From the NCBI GenBank assembly GCA_964502215.1, contig CAZCUN010000009.1:1-64000 (forward strand): a stretch of 64,000 bases of DNA. The letters are read 5' to 3'. Below the pieces are notes generated by a model, which was given only the letters and a program-made list of their open reading frames with translations, was not told the DNA's origin and searched no databases. Within the stretch, counting starts at the first letter, position 1. Each line of letters starts with the position of its first letter. Shown here piece by piece: positions 23,846-32,635 of this stretch. Source of the stretch: JAALLB01 sp964502215. Lineage in GTDB: Bacteria; Pseudomonadota; Alphaproteobacteria; Rhizobiales; Rhizobiaceae. The translations under genes were made by a program, and so were the position numbers.

Positions 23846-23943
23846 AAAAAGAGCCTCTTTTAAATATTTTTCAAGTATCATAAAAAAGCACCTCATCACG
23901 GTCGAATGTATTTTTTGTGATGATTGATAGATGTTTTCAATTT

Positions 23944-24867
23944 CTAAACAAAAGAGTTTTGAAACACTCGCTTAGGCTTAAACTGACCTTTATCGACCTC
24001 ACCAATTGCGATAAGTTCGTCATTGTTTGAAGCGAAAGCTTCATCAGCTTGAGCAATTGCGTCGCGCCCACGCAACACGATTGAATTACCAAGGCGTAAC
24101 CGATGTACTTGCTCTTTAGTTACCTGCACTTCGATAACGTCATCGAGCGCTGTGCCCGTTGTGAAAAGCTCTGCGTCAAGTTTTTCAATCTCACCTTCTA
24201 ACTCAAGTAGTTTTTCAAGTGGGATTAAATCTTCTTCCAAGAAAGGCGCAACGGAAGTTCTTCGTAATTCTGTAATGTGACCAAAACATTCAAGATCAAG
24301 CCCCATGTCGCGTGCGAGTGAGCGTACATAAGTACCTTTTCCGCATAGGACTTCGAAGGTTGCGGTATCATCTGTATTTTCGACCAGTGTCAAAGTTTCT
24401 ATTTGAACAAGTCGAGATTTGATTTCCATCTCTTCGCCATCACGCGCGCGTTTATAAGCGCGTTCGCCATCAATTTTAACGGCTGAAAATTGTGGCGGGA
24501 CTTGTTCTATTTCGCCTGTGTATTTTGGTAGGAGCGCGATAATTTCTTGCCTGGAAGGGCGTTTATCAGATTGGTTTGTGACCTCACCTGCCAAATCATC
24601 TGTATTGGTTTGCGCACCCCAAGTGACGGTAAAGCGATATGTCTTTTGACCATCCATAATGTAAGGCACAGTTCTGGTCGCTTCTCCAAGAGCCAACGGC
24701 AACATGCCAGAAGCTAATGGGTCGAGCGTACCAGCGTGCCCTGCTTTTGCAGCTTGATAGAGCCATTTGATTTTTGAAACACATTGCGTAGAGCCGATGC
24801 CAACGGGTTTATCTAAAATTACCCAACCAGAAATCGGGCGGCCTTTTTTCTTGCGTTGGCGGCTCAT
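23944..24867 (-). CDS. truB: tRNA pseudouridine(55) synthase TruB
   Basis: Makes pseudouridine 55 in the T-arm of tRNA. The catalytic Asp is in AGHAGTLDPLASGMLPLALG; KTYRFTVTWG, GTYVRSLARDMG and a C-terminal PUA-like region follow. The start is placed at 24867 (MSRQRKKKGRPISG), giving 307 residues. The upstream Met at 24900 would add 11 residues encoded by a palindromic repeat element and is rejected. It is the last gene of the rimP-nusA-infB-rbfA-truB translation operon. Confidence 0.95.
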   Translation of the reverse strand: MSRQRKKKGRPISGWVILDKPVGIGSTQCVSKIKWLYQAAKAGHAGTLDPLASGMLPLALGEATRTVPYIMDGQKTYRFTVTWGAQTNTDDLAGEVTNQSDKRPSRQEIIALLPKYTGEIEQVPPQFSAVKIDGERAYKRARDGEEMEIKSRLVQIETLTLVENTDDTATFEVLCGKGTYVRSLARDMGLDLECFGHITELRRTSVAPFLEEDLIPLEKLLELEGEIEKLDAELFTTGTALDDVIEVQVTKEQVHRLRLGNSIVLRGRDAIAQADEAFASNNDELIAIGEVDKGQFKPKRVFQNSFV

Positions 24868-24870
24868 TGG

Positions 24871-24946
24871 CAAACCCTCAGGCTGAGCTTGCCGAAGCAT
24901 TGTGACTTATTTACCGCCTCGTCATTCGACAGGCTCAGGATGAGGC
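24871..24946. repeat. Pair of REP-like palindromic elements
   Basis: CCTCAGGCTGAGCTTGCCGA (from about 24876) and, in inverse orientation, CCTCATCCTGAGCCTGTCGA (minus strand, about 24944-24925) are related 20-23 bp units of the 'gacaggctcaggatgag' type common in alphaproteobacterial intergenic DNA. They sit head to head between rbfA and truB, right at the truB start. Confidence 0.7.
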
Positions 24947-24961
24947 TAAATGATTTACTGC

Positions 24962-25369
24962 TCATTGATCTTCATCTCCGTCTGCATCCAAATCACGTTG
25001 CACTTGAGGGGAGTGTAAAAGCGCATCAATTTTTGAATAATTATCAAAGCTTGTGTCTTCTCTAAACCTAAACTCAGGCATATATTTCATCTGGTTCAGC
25101 ATGGGAGAAACTTTACCACGGATAAACTTAGCATGTGTGGCTAAGGCCTTGATTATCGGCTGGCTATCACCACCACCAAGCGGGGAAATATAACATGTTG
25201 CGATTTTTAAATCTGGCGACATGGAGACTTCTGAAATTGAAATCACTGTGCGTTGCAGAACATCGTCTTGAATTTCACCACGCTGCAAAAGCTGTGTCAG
25301 CGCATGACGCACATTTTCGCCCACACGTAATTGACGTTGCGATGGGCCGTTTCCTGAGAATTTACTCAT
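24962..25369 (-). CDS. rbfA: Ribosome-binding factor A
   Basis: A 135-residue KH-like-fold factor that binds the pre-30S particle and helps maturation of the 16S 5' end, also important in cold adaptation. Diagnostic segments are QRQLRVGENVRHALTQLLQR near the N-terminus, VSMSPDLKIATCYISPLGG in the middle and MKYMPEFRFREDTSFDNYSK near the end, with an acidic tail (DADGDEDQ). It lies between infB and truB, the conserved operon order. Confidence 0.96.
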   Translation of the reverse strand: MSKFSGNGPSQRQLRVGENVRHALTQLLQRGEIQDDVLQRTVISISEVSMSPDLKIATCYISPLGGGDSQPIIKALATHAKFIRGKVSPMLNQMKYMPEFRFREDTSFDNYSKIDALLHSPQVQRDLDADGDEDQ

Positions 25370-25434
25370 GATTTTTTCCTATAGCTTTCTGCCCGGAATT
25401 GGACCGGACAGAACTCTTAAATTTTAAATGCTAC

Positions 25435-27972
25435 TTAAAGCGAACGTTCGATGTGTTCTACGCGGAAGCACTCGATTACATCGCCTTGGCGCATGTCTTG
25501 GTAGTTTTCAAATGCCATACCGCATTCTTGACCACCTTGAACTTCTGATACTTCATCTTTGAAGCGTTTAAGTGTTGAAAGGCTGCCTTCGTGGATAACA
25601 ACATTATCACGCAGTAGACGCACGCCAGAACCACGTTCGACCTTGCCTTCTGTAATACGACAACCAGCAACCTTACCGACTTTCGATACGTTGAAGACTT
25701 CGAGAATTTCTGCGTAGCCCAAGAATGTTTCACGACGCTCTGGTGCAAGAAGACCAGACATCACGCTCTTCATATCATCAACCAAATCATAGATGATTGA
25801 ATAGTAACGAATTTCAATGCCTTCAGCTTCTGCTGCATCACGTGCTTGTTTATTGGCACGAACGTTAAAAGCCAAAATTGGTGCATTTGATGCAACCGCA
25901 AGGGCTACATCAGACTCGGTAATCGCACCAACACCTGAATGAACGATGCGTGCTGCAACTTCTTCTGTATTCATTTTTTCAAGGGCTTGCTGAATTGCTT
26001 CTGCAGAGCCTTGAACATCCGCTTTTAGCACAAGTGCTGCTTCACTTAGTTCACTTGTTTGAAGCTGTGTCATCATTTGCTCTAGTGAGCCACGAGAACC
26101 AGCGGCACGTGCCACTGCTTTTTCACGCGATAAGCGCTGACGATATTCTGAAATTTCACGCGCACGTGCTTCGTTTTCTACAACACCAATACGGTCGCCT
26201 GCAGACGGTGCACCATTTAAACCCAGTATCTCAACTGGCATAGAAGGTGTCGCTGCTTTTAATTGCTCGCCTTGGTCGTTGACAATAGCTCGAACCTTGC
26301 CCCACTCATCGCCAGCAATAACAATATCACCCACGTTCAGTGTACCACGATTAATCAGAACAGTCGCAACCGGACCACGGCCTTTATCAAGCTTAGCTTC
26401 AATAACCGATCCTTCACCAGGTCGATTAGAGTTGGCTTTCAAATCAAGCAATTCTGATTGTAGTGTTATCGCTTCTAACAACTTATCCAGATTTGTACCT
26501 TTTAGCGCAGATACTTCTACAGCCAGTACATCACCGCCCATGTCCTCAACAAAGACTTCATGTTGAAGCAATTCAGTTTTCACTTTATTTGCATCAGCGG
26601 CAGGTCTGTCCATTTTGTTGATTGCAACAATGATTGGCACTTCGGCTGCTTTGGCGTGATTAATCGATTCAATTGTTTGCGGCATAACGCTATCGTCTGC
26701 GGCGACTACAAGAATTGCAATATCCGTAATTTGCGCACCGCGTGCACGCATAGATGTGAAAGCTTCGTGACCCGGTGTATCAATGAATGAAATTAACTGA
26801 CCATCATGTTCAACTTGATAAGCCCCAATATGCTGAGTGATGCCGCCAGCTTCGCCTGAAACAACATTTGCTTTGCGAAGCGCATCCAGAAGCGATGTCT
26901 TACCATGATCAACGTGACCCATGATTGTTACAACAGGTGGACGAGATGTTAGATCGCTATCATCATCTGGCGCATCAAAAATACCGTCTTCAATATCACT
27001 ATCAGAAACACGCCTTACTGTATGACCAAACTCGCCTGCAATAAGCTCTGCTGTATCAGCATCAATAATGTCGCCAGGCTTCATCATTTGGCCTTCTTGC
27101 ATCAAATGTTTAATAACATCTACAGAACGCTCAGACATACGATTGGCTAATTCCTGAATGGTAATCGTTTCAGGCAATTGTACTTCGCGTGACACTTTTT
27201 CTCTTGGACCAGCATTTTGCTGAGCAGCACGTTTGGCTTTTTCTTGACGACGTTTTAGAGCTGCTAGTGATGGGCCGCGTTTTCCACGGTCTTCATCCAA
27301 TGCATTTGTTAACGTAAGTTTAGTCTTACGACGGTCATCATCGCCTTTAGCGCGTGATGGTTTTGCTGGCTCTTCAGGTTTCTTGCGCTCGAACGGTTTA
27401 AGCTCTTTTTGTTTTGGTTCCTCGCGAGGAGCGGGTTTAGATATCGCGCCCTCTTCTGCTTTTGCAGCCGCAGCAGATGCGTCAGCAGCCGCAATACGCT
27501 CAGCTTCTTCACGTTCAGCTGCGAGGCGCTCTTCTTCGGCAGCTTTGTTCTTTGCTTCTTCGGCTTTAGATTCTGCACGCTTTGCATCTTCTTCAGAGCG
27601 GCGTTTTTCGTCAGCAGCCGCTTTTTCACGATCATCTGCTTCGCGTGCCTTAGCTTCTTCAAGTGCACGAGTGCGTGCTTCCATTTCATTTTTTGAAAGG
27701 TTTGAAGCAACTGGATCTTCTGCTGGTTGAGGCGTTGGTGCAACAACAGGTTTCACAACCACGGCTGGCTTTTCAACAGGTGAAGGCGCAACTTCAGCCG
27801 GAGGCGTATCGCCAGGCTTATTGATACGACGTTTACGGGTTTCAACAACCACAGATTTTGTACGTCCATGAGAAAAATTCTGTCGCACTGTCCCTTGCGA
27901 GATACCGCTACCTCGCAGTGTTAGTGTTTTTTTCTCTTTTGGGGCGTTATTATCGCCTTCGTTATCGCTCAT
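25435..27972 (-). CDS. infB: Translation initiation factor IF-2
   Basis: The GTPase that delivers fMet-tRNA to the 30S subunit; 845 residues. The first 250 residues are a low-complexity Ala/Glu/Lys/Arg-rich coiled-coil extension usual in alphaproteobacteria. An IF2_N domain (VQLPETITIQELANRMSE region) follows near 275. The G domain has G1 GHVDHGKTSLLDAL (about 352), G3 DTPGHEAFTSMRARG and G4 NKMDRP. Domains II to IV complete it, ending GMAFENYQDMRQGDVIECF. It is in the rimP-to-truB operon. Confidence 0.98.
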   Translation of the reverse strand: MSDNEGDNNAPKEKKTLTLRGSGISQGTVRQNFSHGRTKSVVVETRKRRINKPGDTPPAEVAPSPVEKPAVVVKPVVAPTPQPAEDPVASNLSKNEMEARTRALEEAKAREADDREKAAADEKRRSEEDAKRAESKAEEAKNKAAEEERLAAEREEAERIAAADASAAAAKAEEGAISKPAPREEPKQKELKPFERKKPEEPAKPSRAKGDDDRRKTKLTLTNALDEDRGKRGPSLAALKRRQEKAKRAAQQNAGPREKVSREVQLPETITIQELANRMSERSVDVIKHLMQEGQMMKPGDIIDADTAELIAGEFGHTVRRVSDSDIEDGIFDAPDDDSDLTSRPPVVTIMGHVDHGKTSLLDALRKANVVSGEAGGITQHIGAYQVEHDGQLISFIDTPGHEAFTSMRARGAQITDIAILVVAADDSVMPQTIESINHAKAAEVPIIVAINKMDRPAADANKVKTELLQHEVFVEDMGGDVLAVEVSALKGTNLDKLLEAITLQSELLDLKANSNRPGEGSVIEAKLDKGRGPVATVLINRGTLNVGDIVIAGDEWGKVRAIVNDQGEQLKAATPSMPVEILGLNGAPSAGDRIGVVENEARAREISEYRQRLSREKAVARAAGSRGSLEQMMTQLQTSELSEAALVLKADVQGSAEAIQQALEKMNTEEVAARIVHSGVGAITESDVALAVASNAPILAFNVRANKQARDAAEAEGIEIRYYSIIYDLVDDMKSVMSGLLAPERRETFLGYAEILEVFNVSKVGKVAGCRITEGKVERGSGVRLLRDNVVIHEGSLSTLKRFKDEVSEVQGGQECGMAFENYQDMRQGDVIECFRVEHIERSL

Positions 27973-28065
27973 ATTCTACCTTATCAGTACCCTATTTGGG
28001 CTTTTTGAACCTTATAACACATAAAATCCAGTATTTAATTTCATTCAGCGCAATTATTCGGCCAT

Positions 28066-28659
28066 TCAAGCTATATAATTCGTCAAACGATCAATCATTC
28101 TTACCAGTTTTTCAGTTGCCCCACCGTTTAATAAGGCAACATATGCTGTATTTGTACCGTTTAATGTTTGATCCAGCTCTTCGCTGGAAAATTCATTAAT
28201 CAACTTCACTTCTCGATCAGCATAGACTTTTTGAGCCTTTATAGCTGAACCCAACTTCTTTACACCGTCATTTCCTGCGTCACTCGCTTGCAAAAAAGCT
28301 AATGCAGCTCCATCTCGAACAAGTGCCTCAACCTTGGCTTGACCCGTCGCAACCAGACCTGCCTTTTTGCACATAGTTAAAGCCTGCAAAGCATTTTTGC
28401 GAAGCAGTGTTTCGACAAGTTGAGGTAAATCTTTATCTACTTCAACTTTGTTTTTAAAACCGCGCGCAAATCCTGATTTGGCAACTGCCTCTTCTAAAGT
28501 TTTGCGCTTGGCAGTAACCCAAACACCGCGCCCAGGCAGTTTTCTTTGCAAGTCAGGGTAGACCTGATTTTCAGGGCCAACAACAAAACGGATCATCTCA
28601 TCAGGAGATTTTTCTACTCTGCTAACAATGCAAGTGCGCGGGTTCATGTCTAGCGCCAA
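28066..28659 (-). CDS. RNA-binding protein, YlxR (DUF448) fused to L7Ae-like domain
   Basis: A 197-residue fusion. Residues 1-85 are the YlxR/DUF448 domain (NPRTCIVSRVEKSPDEMIRF and the LPGRGVWVTAKR loop). Residues 95-190 resemble the L7Ae/YlxQ fold (ALTMCKKAGLVATGQAKVEA). In Bacillus, ylxR and ylxQ are separate genes between nusA and infB; in alphaproteobacteria they are joined, as here. A role as nucleoid/RNA-binding regulator is suggested for the family. The gene lies 27 bp after the nusA stop and 93 bp before infB. Confidence 0.88.
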   Translation of the reverse strand: MALDMNPRTCIVSRVEKSPDEMIRFVVGPENQVYPDLQRKLPGRGVWVTAKRKTLEEAVAKSGFARGFKNKVEVDKDLPQLVETLLRKNALQALTMCKKAGLVATGQAKVEALVRDGAALAFLQASDAGNDGVKKLGSAIKAQKVYADREVKLINEFSSEELDQTLNGTNTAYVALLNGGATEKLVRMIDRLTNYIA

Positions 28660-28686
28660 TGGCTATCTCCTAAATCCTAAAGGGCT

Positions 28687-30321
28687 TTAGAATATACGGC
28701 CTGGTTTTTTCGCTTCCTCTTCTGATACTTCGACAACTTCTTCTTCTGGTTCAGCATTAGCAGCAGCAAGTTCTTCTTCGGTAACCCAGCCTGCTTTTAC
28801 ACGTGCTTGCATCACCATTGCATCTGCATCAACACGTGGAATTTTAAATTCATCAAGCGCGCCCGGGAAACGTGTTGTCTCACCATCTTTGCGCTCAGTC
28901 CAACCAATCAGATCATCAGCAGCGCAACCAGCAAAATCTTCCATTGTTTTAATGTCGTCCTTACCAAGTGCTACAAGCATAGGCACCGTTAGACCATCAA
29001 TTTCACGAAGCTCATCAGCTACACCAAGTTTTTTGCGCTCATCATCAAGAGCATTTTCTTGCTTGTCGATAAACTCTTTTGCACGCGCTTGAAGTTCGTC
29101 TGCCGTTTCATCATCAAACCCTTCAATCGAAGCAATTTCTAGCATGTCAACATATGCAACTTCTTCTACAGATGAAAAGCCTTCAGATGCCAAGAGTTGC
29201 GCAACCATTTCATCCACGTTTAATGCTTCAACAAATGCTTTTGCACTTGCTTCAAATTCTGACTGACGGCGTGTGCTTTCATCTTCTTCAGTCATGATAT
29301 CGATATCCCAGCCAGTAAGCTGAGAAGCAAGTCGCACGTTTTGGCCGCGACGACCAATTGCTAACGAAAGTTGATCGTCAGGGACAACAACTTCAATGCG
29401 TTCTGCTTCTTCATCCAGCACAACTTTAGCAACTTCTGCAGGTTGAAGTGCGTTTACGATGAAACTTGCAGGTTCTGGTGACCAAGGAATGATATCAATT
29501 TTTTCGCCCTGCAACTCGCCAACAACAGCTTGCACACGAGACCCGCGCATACCCACACATGCACCCACTGGATCAATTGCAGAATCATTTGAAATTACTG
29601 CAATCTTTGCACGAGAACCTGGGTCACGCGCTACTGACTTAAGCTCAATGACGCCATCATAAATTTCTGGCACTTCCATTGTGAAGAGCTTCGACATGAA
29701 TTGTGGGTGTGTGCGTGACAAGAAAATTTGCGGTCCGCGTTGCTCGCGACGCACATCATAAAGATACGCACGAACACGGTCACCATAACGGAAGTTTTCG
29801 CGAGGGATTGTTTCATCACGACGAATGATTGCTTCACCTTTACCAAGATCAACAATAACATTGCCATACTCAACGCGTTTGACCGTACCATTAATGATTT
29901 CGCCAACGCGGTCTTGGTATTCAGCAAACTGACGGTCACGCTCAGCATCGCGCACTTGTTGCACGATAACCTGTTTTGCTGATTGAGCTGCAATACGACC
30001 AAAATCCATTGGCGGGAGTGGTTCAGAAACATAATCACCAAGCTCAATTGATGCTTCTTTATCACGTGCTAATTCAAGCGAGATTTGCGTTGTATGGTCT
30101 TCCACATGCTCAACAACTTCCAACAAACGCTTCAGGTTAATATCGCCAGTTTTGGTATCAACGTTTACATGGACATTGGTTTCCTGACCATAGCGAGACT
30201 TTGCTGCTTTTTCGATTGCATTTGCCATTGCAGAAATAACAATTTCTTTATCGATCGCTTTTTCACGAGCAACCGCATCTGCTATTTGCAATAATTCCAA
30301 TCTGTTAGCACTAACTGCCAT
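28687..30321 (-). CDS. nusA: Transcription termination/antitermination factor NusA
   Basis: A 544-residue elongation factor that binds RNA polymerase, enhances pausing and termination, and joins antitermination complexes. Domains in order are: the N-terminal RNAP-binding part (ELLQIADAVAREKAIDKEIV); an S1 domain near 135-200 (GEIINGTVKRVEYGNVIVD); KH1 and KH2 near 230-350 (VGACVGMRGSRVQAVVGEL and LAIGRRGQNVRLASQLTGWD); and an acidic C-terminal extension with helix-hairpin repeats, ending VEVSEEEAKKPGRIF. It is co-transcribed with rimP and infB. NusA may control its own operon at the leader terminator. Confidence 0.98.
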   Translation of the reverse strand: MAVSANRLELLQIADAVAREKAIDKEIVISAMANAIEKAAKSRYGQETNVHVNVDTKTGDINLKRLLEVVEHVEDHTTQISLELARDKEASIELGDYVSEPLPPMDFGRIAAQSAKQVIVQQVRDAERDRQFAEYQDRVGEIINGTVKRVEYGNVIVDLGKGEAIIRRDETIPRENFRYGDRVRAYLYDVRREQRGPQIFLSRTHPQFMSKLFTMEVPEIYDGVIELKSVARDPGSRAKIAVISNDSAIDPVGACVGMRGSRVQAVVGELQGEKIDIIPWSPEPASFIVNALQPAEVAKVVLDEEAERIEVVVPDDQLSLAIGRRGQNVRLASQLTGWDIDIMTEEDESTRRQSEFEASAKAFVEALNVDEMVAQLLASEGFSSVEEVAYVDMLEIASIEGFDDETADELQARAKEFIDKQENALDDERKKLGVADELREIDGLTVPMLVALGKDDIKTMEDFAGCAADDLIGWTERKDGETTRFPGALDEFKIPRVDADAMVMQARVKAGWVTEEELAAANAEPEEEVVEVSEEEAKKPGRIF

Positions 30322-30365
30322 AACATTCTCCTGTTAGATACGCTTATATATAAGGCGTAAAACTT

Positions 30366-30950
30366 CTAATTGGTTTGAGAACCTTCGTCCTCGTCTTCTA
30401 TTCCATTTGCTTCGCGTAAAGACTTATCACGCTTTAAAGCTTCCGTTATTAGCTCATCCGTCATAACGAGCTTTGCATCTTTAATTTCATCTATGTCCAA
30501 AACAAAATTTGGCTCTTCACCCTCACCCACAACCTCACGGCGGAAGGTGATTTTTTTACCCTCAACGCAAATAATCATACCCTTGTAACGCTTGCGGCCA
30601 TTAACAATCTGATGTGTTTCCAACTTAGCTGTGTGACCAACCCAAGTTTCAAAATCAGACAATCGCACCATAGGGCGATCAATCCCGGGCGAAGAAATTT
30701 CTAAGTGATACGCCTGCGGAATTGGGTCTTCAATATCCAAGATGGGCGAAATTGCACGCGATACCTCTTCGCACCCTGAAACATTCATCGTGCCATCAGG
30801 TCGCTCTGCCATAATTTGCAACGTTGAGCCGTTAATATTAGATAGCTTTATGCGCACAAGCCTATAACCCAGATCTTCAATCTCGGGTTCAAGAATTGCA
30901 GCAACTTTAGCCTCAATACCACTTTCAACAATGATGCGCGCGTCAGACAT
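30366..30950 (-). CDS. rimP: Ribosome maturation factor RimP
   Basis: A 194-residue factor for 30S maturation, slightly longer than the E. coli protein owing to an acidic C-terminal tail (GIEDEDEGSQTN). Typical motifs are LEPEIEDLGYRLVRIKLSN near the N-terminus, SRAISPILDIEDPIPQAYHL in the middle and SSPGIDRPMVRLSDFETWVG following it. It is the first gene of the rimP-nusA-ylxR-infB-rbfA-truB operon, preceded by a leader terminator and a strong promoter on the minus strand. Confidence 0.96.
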   Translation of the reverse strand: MSDARIIVESGIEAKVAAILEPEIEDLGYRLVRIKLSNINGSTLQIMAERPDGTMNVSGCEEVSRAISPILDIEDPIPQAYHLEISSPGIDRPMVRLSDFETWVGHTAKLETHQIVNGRKRYKGMIICVEGKKITFRREVVGEGEEPNFVLDIDEIKDAKLVMTDELITEALKRDKSLREANGIEDEDEGSQTN

Positions 30951-30994
30951 GCGATGCAGTTATCCCAGTTTAATTTCACTTACCGTTAGACATT

Positions 30995-31026
30995 AAAAAA
31001 GAGCGGGTGCTGGGTAGCGCCCACTC
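30995..31026 (-). terminator. Leader terminator/attenuator upstream of rimP
   Basis: On the minus strand an 11-bp GC-rich stem (GAGTGGGCGCT with AGCACCCGCTC, loop ACCC, two G-U pairs) is followed directly by TTTTTT. It lies between the predicted rimP promoter and the rimP start, so it can only act on the operon's own leader RNA. A 'rimP leader' attenuator class of this kind has been described computationally in alphaproteobacteria; regulation by NusA is a plausible idea. Confidence 0.85.
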
Positions 31027-31054
31027 TCGCGAATGATACGGAGAATTTGAAATC

Positions 31055-31083
31055 TATATACGCTTAAATAGCATTATTTGCAA
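31055..31083 (-). promoter_or_regulatory. Promoter of the rimP-nusA-infB operon
   Basis: TTGCAA (31083-31078) and TATATA (31060-31055) are separated by exactly 17 bp on the minus strand. Transcription would begin near 31048, about 20 nt before the attenuator hairpin. Confidence 0.6.
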
Positions 31084-31092
31084 GTACTTGCA
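31079..31092. promoter_or_regulatory. 14-bp perfect palindrome over the rimP -35
   Basis: TGCAAGTACTTGCA is a perfect palindrome that overlaps the predicted -35 of the rimP promoter and lies 50 bp before the glycine riboswitch. It could be a transcription factor site for one or both divergent units. Confidence 0.45.
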
Positions 31093-31143
31093 TGAGACTT
31101 GAAATTTTTTAAAAATTCTGTCATCTATTCTATGTCTTTTAGA

Positions 31144-31335
31144 GATGCAGGAGAGACTGAATTTATTTTTCAGCGCCGAAGGAGCAACACCCGGAAACTC
31201 TCAGGCAAAAGAACTGTATCTTTTGTGGTCTAGTATACCCAAAGACAATCTGGAGAGTGATAAGCTCATGCTTATCCACCGAAGGAGAAATGACAGGCTT
31301 AACTCTGTCACAAACTCTCAGGTTCCATGACAGAT
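31144..31335 (+). ncRNA. Tandem glycine riboswitch
   Basis: Two consecutive glycine (gcvT-type) aptamers. Aptamer 1 spans about 31144-31220, closed by GATGCAG/CTGTATC, with GGAGAG, GCCGAAGGAGCAA and AACTCTCAGGC. Aptamer 2 spans about 31248-31335, closed by ATCTG/CAGAT, with GGAGAG, ACCGAAGGAGAAA and AACTCTCAGG. A short linker separates them, as in cooperative tandem riboswitches. A small hairpin (CCGAC/GTCGG, 31346-31359) follows and may be part of the expression platform. It lies 55 nt before the oxidoreductase start. The rest of the 30951-31390 gap is the rimP promoter and attenuator. Confidence 0.95.
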
Positions 31336-31390
31336 GGGAAACGTACCGACTTTTGTCGGAATAACGCTGACTATCGAAAGGAACAAAATC

Positions 31391-32635
31391 ATGCGTAAAA
31401 TTGCTGTTGTTGGTGCTGGTATCACAGGTATTACCACCGCTTATTCATTACTTGAAAGAGGCTTTGAAGTGACGGTGTTTGACCGTAACCGATATGCTGC
31501 CATGGAAACTTCTTTTGCAAATGGCGGGCAGCTTTCTGCCTCAAATGCTGAAGTGTGGAACCGCTGGGCTACCATTATGAAGGGTATTAAATGGATGTTT
31601 GAGCCAGGTGCACCTTTGCTCGTAAATCCAAAACCAAGCTGGCATAAATTTTCATGGATGGCAGAGTTTATGGCAAACATTCCAGGCTATAAAGATAACA
31701 CAATCAAAACCGTTGAACTTGCAATTGCAGCAAGGGAGCATCTTAAAGGCCACGCTGAAAAAGAAGGCTTTGATTTTTCATGCGAACAACGTGGTATCTT
31801 ACATGTTTATGACGATGAAAAAGAATTTTCCCATGCACGCAAAGTCAATGACTTGCTTGCAGCAGGGGGACTGGACCGTAAAGAAGTTAGCGTTGAAGAA
31901 ATTCGCAAACTAGAACCTGCGCTCACAAAGAACTTCATTGGTGGCTTATATACCGTAAGCGATTTTACGGGTGACATTCATACCTATGCTCGCGGTCTGT
32001 CTGAGGCTTGTAAACGTCGCGGCGTTGAATTTCACTATGGCTGCAAGGTTAGAAAATTAAGCCACTCTGATGAAGGTGTTGAGGTGCAATGGAAGGAAGA
32101 AGATGATACGCGCGTCCAAGGGCAATACGACGGTGTTGTAATTTGTGCAGGCGTTAGAAGCCGCGACCTTGCTGCGCAAATGGGTGACCGCATTAATATT
32201 TATCCAGTTAAAGGCTACTCTATTACAGTTCACTTAAACGACACAGAGAGCCAAAGTGCAGCCCCTTGGGTTTCGCTTTTAGATGATAAAGCCAAAATTG
32301 TTACAAGCCGTTTGGGCAAGGACCGTTTTCGTATTGCTGGAACGGCTGAATTTAACGGTTATAATCTTGATATTAGAGATGATCGCATCAAGCCACTTAC
32401 AAAGTGGTGTGAAAAACTGTTCCCAGATGTTTCAACTGAATTTGCGACACCTTGGGCTGGCCTTCGGCCAATGATGCCAAACATGCTTCCTAAGGTGGGT
32501 GCGGGTAAAAAATCGCGTGTATTTTATAATACAGGCCACGGGCATTTAGGCTGGACACTTTCTGCGGCAACTGCGGAATTGGTTGCAGAAGAAGTTTTGA
32601 AAGCCCGCCAAAGCAATTCTGGCATAGCTGCATGA
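31391..32635 (+). CDS. FAD-dependent D-amino-acid dehydrogenase/glycine oxidase-like
   Basis: A DAO-family flavoprotein of 414 residues. The FAD-binding motif is at the very N-terminus (KIAVVGAGITGITTAYSLLE), with FANGGQLSASNAEVW characteristic of DadA, YPVKGYSITV in the middle, and GHGHLGWTLSAATAELVAE at the C-terminus. DadA-type enzymes oxidise D-amino acids, including glycine in some cases, to keto acids and ammonia at the membrane quinone pool. The ATG at 31391 follows AAAGGAAC; the longer ORF start at 31334 lies within the riboswitch. Control by a glycine riboswitch suggests glycine, or something that makes glycine, is involved. It overlaps the next gene by 4 bp. Confidence 0.9.
   Translation: MRKIAVVGAGITGITTAYSLLERGFEVTVFDRNRYAAMETSFANGGQLSASNAEVWNRWATIMKGIKWMFEPGAPLLVNPKPSWHKFSWMAEFMANIPGYKDNTIKTVELAIAAREHLKGHAEKEGFDFSCEQRGILHVYDDEKEFSHARKVNDLLAAGGLDRKEVSVEEIRKLEPALTKNFIGGLYTVSDFTGDIHTYARGLSEACKRRGVEFHYGCKVRKLSHSDEGVEVQWKEEDDTRVQGQYDGVVICAGVRSRDLAAQMGDRINIYPVKGYSITVHLNDTESQSAAPWVSLLDDKAKIVTSRLGKDRFRIAGTAEFNGYNLDIRDDRIKPLTKWCEKLFPDVSTEFATPWAGLRPMMPNMLPKVGAGKKSRVFYNTGHGHLGWTLSAATAELVAEEVLKARQSNSGIAA

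Noticed and set aside
24868..24900. Longer TruB starting MLRQAQPEGLP
   Set aside because: Those residues are encoded by a palindromic repeat element, a common false extension.
27309..27746. Long open frames on both strands inside the infB 5' region
   Set aside because: They are shadows of the low-complexity Ala/Glu/Lys-rich part of IF-2 and have no recognisable domain.
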